Assembly: GCF_959029255.1 (NCBI RefSeq)
Contig: NZ_CAUFUE010000006.1
Span: 132,635-196,634, forward strand
Length of the DNA stretch: 64,000 nt
Direction: 5' to 3'
Source of the DNA: an uncultured Bacteroides sp.
GTDB taxonomy: Bacteria; Bacteroidota; Bacteroidia; Bacteroidales; Bacteroidaceae
Shown: positions 8,401 to 16,520 of the stretch, piece after piece
Layout of the letters: the number at the start of each line of letters is the position of its first letter
Numbering within the stretch: position 1 is the stretch's first letter
Notes under the pieces: model-generated
The model's database searches: none
Told to the model about the DNA's origin: nothing
What the model saw: only the letters and a program-made list of their open reading frames with translations
Made by a program: the position numbers and the translations under genes

Positions 8401-9796
8401 TATATTAGAGAAAACAGAGGTAATCTCTTTGCTGCAACAAGTGATGGATAATTTCCGTTATATGGCGGAAGAAAAAAGTATCAACTTCCAATTACTGACT
8501 AATGAGAAAAACATAAATGCCTGGATTGACCGGGATAAGGTTGAAAAAATCGTCTTCAACCTGATATCGAATGCCTTTAAATATACCCCCGACCACAAAT
8601 CCATAACAGTACGCGCCTCTGTGGAAGCCGGACGGCTGATTGTTTCGGTAACCGACGAAGGTATTGGCATCGATCCTCAAAAGCAACGAACTTTATTCCA
8701 GCGCTTCGAGACACTGGTACATAGCAATATTCTACAGCCCTCTTCAGGCATAGGACTGTCATTAGTGAAAGAATTGATAGAACTGCATCATGGAAATATT
8801 CAGGTCGACAGCCAGGCAGGAGTCGGCAGCAAATTTACCGTTGCATTGCCTCTCGACCAGAAATCATACGAAAAAAGTGAAAGTACGGAATTCATCTTGG
8901 AAGATACCGTCCCTCAACCTGCCAATGAAGCAGATACACAGGCGGGGCAGATAGAAACACCCGGCAATGACTTCAGCAATCATAACGATGCAAACGATGG
9001 AGAACAAATATCTGTCTTGATAGTGGAAGATAATACGGAACTCCGGGGATTCCTGAAAGACATATTATCCGATATTTACAAGGTGATAGAAGCTACCAAC
9101 GGACAAGAAGGAGTGGAATATGCCGTGCAACACATGCCCGACCTCATCATTAGTGATATTATGATGCCCGTCATGGATGGTCTGGATATGGTAAAAGCAA
9201 TTAAAGAAAATCGTGACATTTGTCACATTCCAATCATCCTGCTCTCCGCCAAGTCTTCTCTGGACGATCGCATTTCAGGACTGGAGCAAGGAGTGGATGA
9301 TTATATCACCAAGCCTTTCAGTTCCACTTATCTGAAGACCCGTATCAAATCACTGTTGCATCAACGCAAAACCCTGCAAGAATTTTATCTGGAGCAACTA
9401 ACCGAGAAACAAAAAGGAGATTCCCAACCGCCATTAAATTTAGAGCCCTCCAAACCCCAGATTACATCATTTGACGACCAGTTCATGCAACAAGTCATAA
9501 CCATCATGGAAAAACAAATGGATAATTCGGAACTCACCATCGACCAATTTGCACAGGAATTAGGCATGGGCCGTACCGTATTCTATCAAAAGCTGAAAAG
9601 TATCATCGGCCTATCCCCCATCGACTTTGTGCGCGAAATGCGCATCAAACGTGCCATGCAATTGCTTGAAAGTGGAGAATACAATGTATCTCAAATTGCA
9701 TACATGACCGGATTCAATGACCCGAAATATTTCAGCAAATGTTTCAAAAAGAAGTATGGAGTCAGCCCTTCGGAATATTGCGCAAAGAAAGAATAG
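5423..9796 (+). CDS. Hybrid two-component system sensor-regulator (HTCS) of the pectin locus
   Basis: 1457 residues from ATG 5423. The order is: signal peptide; two-component-regulator propeller repeats forming a periplasmic sensor (about 35-770); Y_Y_Y domain (about 776-870); one membrane helix (about 881-907); HisKA with FFTDISHELRTP (His933); HATPase with N and G boxes (about 1032-1146); receiver with VEDN and SDIMMP (Asp1245) and a KPF Lys; and a C-terminal AraC-type HTH (about 1360-1457). Proteins of this type bind a glycan breakdown product in the periplasm and switch on their polysaccharide locus. The neighbouring enzymes suggest oligogalacturonides as the signal (inference). Its likely DNA site is the 21-bp direct repeat found at four promoters between 20.9 and 28.3 kb. 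Confidence 0.95.
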   Translation: MRKHFKTLFTLLLFFIPSISVHLCAQPNCQIQYFSVHNGMAQKTVTGIVQDPKGFIWFSTWNGLNKFDGYTFKNYKSYPGDGCTLTSNRLYSITQNQHCDIWCHTYDERVYLFDSRNEKFIDILHPIEEKNKTRYNVNKIYALPKGISWIVCDNEAFRIDEHAFKEDNETIKSITLYSEATGNLPGNAISNIYQDSDGDEWIFTNKGIRVIGKKTTESVVNFKSICENNGKMYLLSKDNRLAIYNFQTKQLRFKKIPYSYSRLNNIQNLGKDSIGIGSDNGIIFFFEQENKFSHADIRTATQPSSNAGGIFKDSHNELWIFSYTAGITRYNPATGEKQHYQTLPQDMPKAERKSRDVIFEDKQGTLWVVPHLGCLSYYDRKDKQLKPYYTDYDNPETKFTPVILNYYIDNQKNLWFASNYTMGRMSFFPNAAHLTPIDYGFETRAFLIDKEKNLWTANKKGFIRIFNPDKSLKGYLTPEGDISKNAVAFGKNIYCFVEDEQGDFWLGSKWDGVFRLKKKGNGHFTVLKYGHEENNPYSLSNNSIYSIFQDHQKRIWIGTYGGGLNLFQETADGKVRFVHNKNLLKGYPKDNFSKIRIIQEVNQTILVGTTEGLLTFSGNIDNPENIKFHPNVRVPDDASSLSSNDVIYIYTDSRDNTYVLTFTGGVNQVISDNLLTEHIQFKTYTKRNGLSSDLVLSMIEDPQKNLWIISENVLTKFNPETGTFDNFDEKYLQKRIYSSEAIPVLYQNQILLGTEAGILEINPASFKKSTYTPPIVFTGLRIQGNKQNPGIDDYLKLKPDERNVTFEFAALDYIAPASISYSYRLKGLEEKWNEADNNRRASYINLPPGEYELQIRSTNSDGVWTDNIRKLPIVIIPTFWETYWAWLLYAVLFILSTSTIVYIILYIYKLRHQINIEQQLANIKLRFFTDISHELRTPLTLITSPVNEVLEHESLSESARKHLTLVHKNADRMLRLINQILDFRKIENKKMKLILEKTEVISLLQQVMDNFRYMAEEKSINFQLLTNEKNINAWIDRDKVEKIVFNLISNAFKYTPDHKSITVRASVEAGRLIVSVTDEGIGIDPQKQRTLFQRFETLVHSNILQPSSGIGLSLVKELIELHHGNIQVDSQAGVGSKFTVALPLDQKSYEKSESTEFILEDTVPQPANEADTQAGQIETPGNDFSNHNDANDGEQISVLIVEDNTELRGFLKDILSDIYKVIEATNGQEGVEYAVQHMPDLIISDIMMPVMDGLDMVKAIKENRDICHIPIILLSAKSSLDDRISGLEQGVDDYITKPFSSTYLKTRIKSLLHQRKTLQEFYLEQLTEKQKGDSQPPLNLEPSKPQITSFDDQFMQQVITIMEKQMDNSELTIDQFAQELGMGRTVFYQKLKSIIGLSPIDFVREMRIKRAMQLLESGEYNVSQIAYMTGFNDPKYFSKCFKKKYGVSPSEYCAKKE

Positions 9797-9915
9797 ACAA
9801 AAACAAGAGCATCATCATAATAAGAAATCTTCCATATTGGAACGATTTATAACTTTAAAAGTACTGCCCGGATAAGCTTTCATAAACTGTTCAGAATATA
9901 AACTTAACGAAGTAT

Positions 9916-11184
9916 TTATTCAGAAAATGCCCACTCCCAGATGGGAATAGCTTCCACATCCCCATACTTTTCTTTCTGGTTATAAGTCAGCAACGTCTTC
10001 TTTTTCAATGTGACTGTCTCGATTTCAAAACCGGTCAGTTCCCGTTTCAGGTTCATGTCATTCAGTTCATAGCAGATCTGGAATCCGTGCGCTTCGCCAT
10101 TTTTGTAAGCGACAAAATCACATTCCGTCTTGTTATTATCGAAAGAGATATTCTCATAGCCTTTGTTCCTAAGTTCATTATAAGCCAGGTTCTCCAATGC
10201 GTTTCCACTTTGGGGGGAATAACGGAAAACATTTGCCGCTACCAATCCATTATCAATGAAATAACATTTATGCTGCGAACGAGTGGTTTCCTTCAATGAA
10301 TAGGAGAAATTGCGCACATCCATGCAAATATAGCTGTCGCACAGGATATTGATATAAGCCGCCACTGTATTTTCATTACTTTTCAGCGCTTTCCCCACAG
10401 CTGGTATAGAAAAGCGACTGCCGACATTCTGCATTAAATAATTGACCAGCCTGTAAAACAAGTGCGTGTCGCGCAGCCTGTTGTAAACAATACAGTCCTT
10501 TTGTACGATTGACTCAAAATAGCTCTTCAACAATTCTTGCCTGATATCGTCATCCATATCTCCCAGCACGATTTCCGGGAAACAACCGAAGGAAAGGATA
10601 TTGTCCATGATACGCAATACATCCGGTATCCGGTGATAACAATCCAACAGGTTATTTATTCCCCTCGAACGGAATACTTCGGAAACAGAGAACGGACGTA
10701 CCTCGTTTTCAAAATAACGACCGGACAGTAAAGCGGAAAAACGGTTCTGTAAAAGTTGCGAGTTGGAACCGGTGATATAGATTTTCTCGAACGATTCGGT
10801 ATCATATACACTCTTTATAAAAACCTCCCAATCCGACAGGTGCTGGACTTCATCCAGAAACAGGTATTTTACTTTTACCCCGGTCAGACGCTCGGCGTTC
10901 TCTACCACTCCGTACAATTTGGACGAATCATCCCAGAAAGGGATAAATTTCGGGTCATCCAGATTGAGCACCAGGATAGACCTGCCATCGGTTCCGGACT
11001 GCAACAAATCATTTATCAGTAATTTAAAGACTGTGGATTTCCCACAACGCCGCACTCCTGTCAGTATCTGGACATGGCGCATATTTTTTTTCTTCAACAG
11101 GTTATCCATGATACTTCTCGAACACAGTTGCTCAAAAAGTTTTCCGCTCCATTGCGGATTTTGGCGAACAAGGGTCTTTTCCAT
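9916..11184 (-). CDS. AAA+ ATPase with DUF4143 domain
   Basis: 422 residues. The P-loop is GVRRCGKST (43-51). A Walker B-like LFLDEVQHL and the sensor-like YITGSNSQLL and LSGRYFENEVRPFSVSEVF motifs follow. The C-terminal DUF4143 part ends with a nuclease-like core (NKTECDFVAYKNGEAHGFQICYE). This large, patchily distributed family has no settled role, although defence and transposon-related roles have been proposed for relatives. It stands alone between the HTCS gene and a non-coding stretch. It interrupts the pectin locus and is not obviously part of it. Confidence 0.85.
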   Translation of the reverse strand: MEKTLVRQNPQWSGKLFEQLCSRSIMDNLLKKKNMRHVQILTGVRRCGKSTVFKLLINDLLQSGTDGRSILVLNLDDPKFIPFWDDSSKLYGVVENAERLTGVKVKYLFLDEVQHLSDWEVFIKSVYDTESFEKIYITGSNSQLLQNRFSALLSGRYFENEVRPFSVSEVFRSRGINNLLDCYHRIPDVLRIMDNILSFGCFPEIVLGDMDDDIRQELLKSYFESIVQKDCIVYNRLRDTHLFYRLVNYLMQNVGSRFSIPAVGKALKSNENTVAAYINILCDSYICMDVRNFSYSLKETTRSQHKCYFIDNGLVAANVFRYSPQSGNALENLAYNELRNKGYENISFDNNKTECDFVAYKNGEAHGFQICYELNDMNLKRELTGFEIETVTLKKKTLLTYNQKEKYGDVEAIPIWEWAFSE

Positions 11185-11215
11185 TTTTACTTTCTGTTAT
11201 CAATTTCTTTAATGG

Positions 11216-11292
11216 CAAATATAGGTAGAATTTAGTAGATTGCCTAAATATACTTCGGTTAATTCAATATTTTACCTAATTATGTTTAGGCA
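11216..11292 (-). promoter_or_regulatory. Promoter region of the ATPase gene with an inverted repeat
   Basis: TATATTTG (11216-11223, minus strand) fits the -7 consensus, 31 nt before the start codon. Upstream, an 8-bp inverted repeat TGCCTAAA (11241-11248) and TTTAGGCA (11285-11292) brackets the place where a regulator could bind. No clear -33 element is seen. Confidence 0.4.
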
Positions 11293-11313
11293 TTACTTTG
11301 ATTTAAACTAAGT

Positions 11314-11487
11314 ATGTTTCGATATTATGCTATCCTGCCATTAACGCCTGACTATCCTATAACAACTTTGTCCAATCCTCATCCGGGTATCGGATTTCAG
11401 CCTTTGTTCTTTTTACCGGCTGTAGGTGTCGATAACCCGAAAAAACTTATCGAAGATATTCCCATACAAAATTATCAGCGTGCTTAA
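11314..11487 (+). other. Unassigned 57-codon ORF
   Basis: ATG 11314 opens a 57-residue frame (MFRYYAILPLTPDYP ... FFLPAVGVDNPKKL ... NYQRA). There is no obvious ribosome binding site and no family I recognise. The amino-acid composition looks protein-like, so it may be the remnant of a larger gene. The rest of 11488-11775 shows nothing I can interpret. Confidence 0.2.
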
Positions 11488-11775
11488 TGCCTTCGCTAAT
11501 GTGAAGCTGACGGTTGTATTTCCACGACTTATGCAATATAGTTATTATATTATAAAGCCTTGCTTCGATTTTTCTTATCGTGAAGCAAAGATGAAATAAA
11601 AAGAATAGTTTTCCACAAATCTTATAAGATTTATGGAATTTACTCGTATTGCAATTGTATAAAATAACGTTCCACCTATAGATTTAATATTATTAAACTA
11701 CATTTTGGTCATCACTCATCACAAGTCCCCTCTATTTCTTTCATAATCGGGGGATTGCGACAGTTGTGACAACAC

Positions 11776-11817
11776 AAAAATAGGGTGACGAGAACATTTG
11801 GTCATCACCCCATTTTA
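11776..11817. terminator. AT-flanked hairpin, possible bidirectional terminator
   Basis: An imperfect stem pairs AAAATAGGGTGA with TCACCCCATTTT around a loop of about 17 nt. A-runs on one side and T-runs on the other would allow termination on either strand. It lies in non-coding DNA 390 bp past the terminator of the pectin operon. Confidence 0.35.
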
Positions 11818-11963
11818 GCACTGGAAGGAATATGCAGCATTTCCATCTCCAAAGGCTTAGATAACCGTCACTTATCACTGATATAAATAAGCGTTATTAC
11901 CATCCTAATTACAACTATACCCTATGTATAATGCCCTCTAACCTATTCTATTTCTTCGTTTTT

Positions 11964-12036
11964 CAATTGCGGGCTATACAGTTTCCAATTGCGGGCTATC
12001 CGGTTTGCAGTTGGAAACCGGATAGCCCGCAGTTGG
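11964..12036. repeat. 22-bp-period array A (CAATTG/CAGTTG units)
   Basis: A hexamer CAATTG or CAGTTG recurs at 11964, 11986, 12008 and 12030, so the period is exactly 22 bp. The 16-bp inserts are CGGGCTATACAGTTTC, CGGGCTATCCGGTTTG and GAAACCGGATAGCCCG. The third is the second in inverted orientation (15/16), so the array also forms a long hairpin (11985-12036). It shares its period, but not its sequence, with arrays at 28.4 and 60.4 kb. Confidence 0.85.
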
Positions 12037-12204
12037 AAAACAAAGTTTTACCTGTAGTTTTGCACTGTTAGATGTAAGGCTAAAGAAAGAAACAAACTAA
12101 ACTTTATACCTTTTTTCCTTAAGTATGCAAGTGCTGAAGTGTGGGAAATATGGAAGTAAAAACCGCCGTAACACTCTGCGCACTCTGTGACGATATATAA
12201 AAAA

Positions 12205-12224
12205 GGGCGCTCCGTGGAGCGCCC
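12205..12224 (-). terminator. Terminator of the pectinesterase-SusCD operon
   Basis: A perfect 9-bp GC-rich stem (GGGCGCTCC with GGAGCGCCC) closes a 2-nt loop and is followed on the minus strand by TTTTTT. It lies 70 bp past the stop of the last operon gene at 12294. Confidence 0.9.
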
Positions 12225-12293
12225 CTCGCAAAGAATGTCTAACAAAACTTCACAGCCTCATGTAGACAAATATGTTTGATAATACCGGAGGTA

Positions 12294-14480
12294 TTATTGT
12301 CTCCATCTAGGATCACCGATACCAAGTTGGTAAATCTCATGATTGAGAACTTTATCGGTCTTGTTAAAATAAAGACCATCAAGGTTATCAATCTGATGCA
12401 TATTCTCTGCCGGACTCAAATAAGGAGGATTAGGACTTTTCATTAACTCTGTCGGAGTAATGGGAGTTGCACCTACTTTTATTTTCAGTTCAGTCGTTCC
12501 ATTAATAATACCCGGTTTGAATTTACCGAATGCTCCTGCGCTGTTTTTTGTTGCAGAAAATGCACCACCAGTAAATATTTTATCCAGAGCCTGCCTACCA
12601 CTTTCACAACTAGAAGAATAATTGTCGGCAATATCAAAAGTTATTTCTTGCGCAGTACCATTAATCTGGCGAATATCCATACCTTGGAAATAAAGATTAC
12701 GATTATCCCCATTACTTCTTGTCTGAATGAAAAGATTCTTTTTCACTGTTATCTTACTACCACTGGGCAGATATCGTAAATCAAAGATATTACGCCCGGA
12801 AGAACGAGTACTGAAATTAACAAATGTATTATTCTCAAGAGTGATATTGTAGCTTACACTTTCCAACCAATCCAAGTTCTTTCCATTATCATTAAAGAAA
12901 GAAGTACGCGGAGAATCATAGAATGTATTGTTACGGAAAATCATATTAGCGTAAATATTAGACTGAGGCGATGCGCCATCACCTGCAATCCAAGCATATC
13001 CACGTCCATTATTGTCATAGAATCCACAATTATAGAACAAACATCCATCAACCAAGAAATTACTGAAAATCTTGCGTTTCGTTCCTTGTACACGAACAAA
13101 ACCACGAATCATACGCTGGAATGTGCAATCTTTTATTTCAAAAGATTGAAGTGTCACAGGCATACCATTGGAATACATATTTATGAAATAGTTACCTGTC
13201 CCGTTAGAACCATTATATTGAACAGCTAAAGGACAATCAAAATCAATTCCTTCAAAAATTAATTTCTTGATAACAATATCGCCCAATTCTCCTGATTGGG
13301 GTTGACGACCAAACATAAAATTACAAGACTGAACCGTTCCATTAAATACAGACATACCGTTCATAAGAACTTGAGCATGCCTGCCACTACCATCGTCTTT
13401 AGTACGCAATGTAAGTCCCTTACATAATGAGACATTGGTTGCGCAATAATAGTTTTTTCCTGGTTCCAGTTCAAAAATAGTACCTTCTGCCAAAGAGGCA
13501 TCCGAGTTATAGTTTGAAAGAATAGTATCAATTCGGCAAGCATTATAGTCTACTGCTCCCGGAATCGTATCATTAGGATCACAAACATGTTTTATCAAAA
13601 TAGGCTCGCCCAATGTACCTTCCATACGAACGATACATGTATTGTAAATAGCATCCCAATGTACTGGTACATTTTTGTTTACTGCATTCACTACATATAC
13701 ACAGTTTTCCTGCAAGCCGTCTATATCAATATAACCCCGATTAAAATCGTCCTCTGTCAGTCGATATTCTTTCCACTTATCAGGCACAGTAGCATCCGGA
13801 TTTGTCGGTGATGCTTCAACAGTAATAACCTGCATCACAAAATTACCGTCTTTTACCTCATAATTCTTCTCAAAATCGTTCTTTTCAATAATTGCAGCAC
13901 TACCAAATGCAGACAATTCACGTTCTACTTTAAGACGTAATGTAGTTTTGGTTATATTTTCAGCTGTAAGCACATCAGGAATGGCATATCGTTCCCCGGT
14001 AGTCAGCCCCATGTAGTCAGCCCATTGACGTCCACTACCATATCCATACCACTTCGAATGATACCCTTCGCCTTTTTTGGATAAAGTACGGATTGCGAAA
14101 CGATAATCTGTACTATACTGAAGGTCTTTTATTTTCAAATCCAACACATCAGGTCCCACTATTGTATCAAATAAGATATGTGAAGGATTCTCCCAGTCTG
14201 ACGCCAAACCGGAGGATACATTAGGTTGCAATGCATACTTTATTTCATAACCAGCGCAATCTTTCACACCGTACCAATAGAGTTGAACGTCATTCAAGTC
14301 AAGAACCTGACAACGATAAGGGTCTGCATCGCCTTTACCCGTATTATTGTCCACACGGAACATAGTCATGAACTCCCTCTCCGGAGAATCAGTACCAGTA
14401 CCTACCACATCATCATCCTTGCACGAATAAATCGATAAAGACAAGAGAAGTATCAATATATAATAAAAATTATTTTTCAT
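12294..14480 (-). CDS. Surface glycan-binding lipoprotein (DUF5123/DUF4957 type) of the pectin locus
   Basis: 728 residues with a lipobox at SIYSC (Cys20) followed by acidic residues (KDDD), an export signal to the surface in Bacteroides. The N-terminal half contains fibronectin-III-like modules (about 60-150, with DVQLYWYGVKDCAGYEIKY). The C-terminal half is a right-handed beta-helix of the DUF4957/DUF5123 kind, with repeated turns such as NMIFRNNTFYDS and NITLENNTFVNF. It occupies the place of SusE/F, directly after SusD. A role in holding pectin at the cell surface is inferred. Lyase activity cannot be excluded from the fold, but no catalytic motif is visible. Confidence 0.85.
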   Translation of the reverse strand: MKNNFYYILILLLSLSIYSCKDDDVVGTGTDSPEREFMTMFRVDNNTGKGDADPYRCQVLDLNDVQLYWYGVKDCAGYEIKYALQPNVSSGLASDWENPSHILFDTIVGPDVLDLKIKDLQYSTDYRFAIRTLSKKGEGYHSKWYGYGSGRQWADYMGLTTGERYAIPDVLTAENITKTTLRLKVERELSAFGSAAIIEKNDFEKNYEVKDGNFVMQVITVEASPTNPDATVPDKWKEYRLTEDDFNRGYIDIDGLQENCVYVVNAVNKNVPVHWDAIYNTCIVRMEGTLGEPILIKHVCDPNDTIPGAVDYNACRIDTILSNYNSDASLAEGTIFELEPGKNYYCATNVSLCKGLTLRTKDDGSGRHAQVLMNGMSVFNGTVQSCNFMFGRQPQSGELGDIVIKKLIFEGIDFDCPLAVQYNGSNGTGNYFINMYSNGMPVTLQSFEIKDCTFQRMIRGFVRVQGTKRKIFSNFLVDGCLFYNCGFYDNNGRGYAWIAGDGASPQSNIYANMIFRNNTFYDSPRTSFFNDNGKNLDWLESVSYNITLENNTFVNFSTRSSGRNIFDLRYLPSGSKITVKKNLFIQTRSNGDNRNLYFQGMDIRQINGTAQEITFDIADNYSSSCESGRQALDKIFTGGAFSATKNSAGAFGKFKPGIINGTTELKIKVGATPITPTELMKSPNPPYLSPAENMHQIDNLDGLYFNKTDKVLNHEIYQLGIGDPRWRQ

Positions 14481-14500
14481 ATCGTTTATTTCTAATAAGA

Positions 14501-16501
14501 TTAATCTGTATAACCATAATAGTTCTTATAAACTCCTGCCGAACGCTGAATAACGGTTCTAGGATAAGGAAGAATATATCGTACAACCGGTAAGTTATCC
14601 GGTCCATTTTCCACGCTGACATTACCGTCATTTCCTACGATATAAATTTGACCAGTCACATCGTCTCCTCTCATGAATCCATAAAAAGAATACAAACACT
14701 GGGCTCTCGGGAAACCTGCATCTTTATTATACCAATCATAAAAATTACCAACTTCTGTGTGTATTTTGTCACTCGGATTCTTCGCATTTTCATAAGGATT
14801 ATACAAACCTAAAACATCTAAAGCAGTATTAGGATACTCATTGATATTATTCGGATTAGCTTTATCTTTTTGATAATACATTGAAGCAGGAAGATTATTT
14901 AAATAACCGGCTTTACAGCCATTCTCCGCATCGTATTCCTCTACCATATCAATATAATCAGAAGAACCTCCCGTATTTTCTGCTACGGCAAAATAACGTA
15001 AGAAATTATAATAAGTAACCTCGCTATAAAGATTATTACGAACCAAATCACGCCAACGCATATTCTCACCGGCAAACTCCCATTTACGCTCATCCAGAAC
15101 CGCTTTCAAGAAAGTCTCTTTGGATGCTTTCGCATTGGTGATGTACGTTTCATCAGGATTTTCAAATGCGCGTTGGCGAACCTGACGGAGTGCATCAACA
15201 GCTTTATCACCATTAGGACCACTTACACCATCTTCTACCTCATTTACAGCTTCAGCATACATCAAAAGCACATCAGCATAACGCATATAAGGGAAGTTTA
15301 TGCCTGTATTGTCTGTACTATTATTACCTAAACTCTGAGTTGACCAAAGTTTAGACCACTTATTATTATATACTGTATAATCCGTAAGTATAGTGGGTGT
15401 ACCATCATACTCATATCCCCACAAACCATTTACGTAATCACGTCGCAAGTCATTCTCATCAAATGAAAAACGATAAAAAGCATTTAAACGAGCATCGCCT
15501 TTAGTTTCACCCCAAATATTGGGTGCGGCAGTAGCACCTTCGGACAATACACTTTTCGGTCCATGAATATATCCGACATTTCCACTGGAATTCTTAGCAA
15601 ACGGAATTTCGAAAATAGGGTCATCATTATTAGTTACAATATACTTACACTCATTGATGAATACCTCACGATAAGGAAGATTCAATCTATGATTACTCTT
15701 ATTTATAACAGAGTCACAATACTGACGGGCAATATCATAATATTCCTTATAGTTATCCGGACGCTCCATCGTTCCATAATTTCGGGGATTCGATTTGTCC
15801 GGATGAAGTGAATACCCACCACAAGTCAATGCCATACGGGCAATCATAGACCAACACATTTCTTTAGAAATACGCTCTACACCATCACTTAAAGCGCTTG
15901 CCAATTCCATATAGGGAGCCACCTCTTTTAAATCGGCAATCAACTCTTTATGAATAGTTTCACGATCAGTAACAGGCATTATAGCATCCTCTGCCAAGCT
16001 GTTAGGTGTAAATGAAAAAGGAATATCACCAAACATCACGACAAGATCGTGATAAAACATGGCACGTATTACTTTAGCTTCACCCAACATCTGCATTACT
16101 TCAGCATCATCCTTGCTAAACACAGAACCATTCTCTAAATTGTAGATATAAACATTAGCATATTCTATACCACGATAAGCAGCTGTCCAAAATTTATCTA
16201 TATCTCCACCATTACTATTACAGTCAAAACGACGGTAACCTGTATTCGAAGGCAATTCATTGGACGAAATCCACATTTCTACATCGCTATTTAAGCAAAA
16301 AGTGCTTAAATAGGCCTTTCCATAAGTATCGTTTGTCAATAACTGGGCATAAACCCCATTCAACGCACGGCTCGCCTCATTTTTGTCACTGAAAACGAAA
16401 TCGTATTTATACTTTGACCCTGGTTCTACTTCCAAATAATCATTACAGGAAGAAGCAGCCAAAGCAAACAGACCGACGATAAGTATATTTTTTATTTTCA
16501 T
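14501..16501 (-). CDS. susD-like: SusD/RagB family nutrient-binding lipoprotein
   Basis: 666 residues with lipobox AASSC (Cys19). The N-terminal region NDYLEVEPGSKYKYDFVFSDKNEASRALNGVYAQL is typical of RagB/SusD proteins, and the TPR-like helical core and the C-terminal RagB region (RQRAFENPDETY ... DERKWEFAGENMRWRDLVR) are present. It forms the surface lid of the SusC transporter and binds glycan. It lies 19 bp after susC and 20 bp before the DUF5123 protein in the same operon. Confidence 0.95.
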   Translation of the reverse strand: MKIKNILIVGLFALAASSCNDYLEVEPGSKYKYDFVFSDKNEASRALNGVYAQLLTNDTYGKAYLSTFCLNSDVEMWISSNELPSNTGYRRFDCNSNGGDIDKFWTAAYRGIEYANVYIYNLENGSVFSKDDAEVMQMLGEAKVIRAMFYHDLVVMFGDIPFSFTPNSLAEDAIMPVTDRETIHKELIADLKEVAPYMELASALSDGVERISKEMCWSMIARMALTCGGYSLHPDKSNPRNYGTMERPDNYKEYYDIARQYCDSVINKSNHRLNLPYREVFINECKYIVTNNDDPIFEIPFAKNSSGNVGYIHGPKSVLSEGATAAPNIWGETKGDARLNAFYRFSFDENDLRRDYVNGLWGYEYDGTPTILTDYTVYNNKWSKLWSTQSLGNNSTDNTGINFPYMRYADVLLMYAEAVNEVEDGVSGPNGDKAVDALRQVRQRAFENPDETYITNAKASKETFLKAVLDERKWEFAGENMRWRDLVRNNLYSEVTYYNFLRYFAVAENTGGSSDYIDMVEEYDAENGCKAGYLNNLPASMYYQKDKANPNNINEYPNTALDVLGLYNPYENAKNPSDKIHTEVGNFYDWYNKDAGFPRAQCLYSFYGFMRGDDVTGQIYIVGNDGNVSVENGPDNLPVVRYILPYPRTVIQRSAGVYKNYYGYTD

Positions 16502-16520
16502 AAGTAATTTCTTTTATGCA

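Noticed and set aside
11964..12036. CRISPR array
   Set aside because: The units are 22 bp in all, with a 6-bp constant part and 16-bp inserts that repeat one another. There are no repeats of 25-40 bp, no unique spacers and no cas genes. The same applies to the arrays at 28.4 and 60.4 kb.
12048..12245. 65-codon minus-strand ORF
   Set aside because: It spans the terminator hairpin at 12205-12224, has no ribosome binding site and shows no protein-like pattern.
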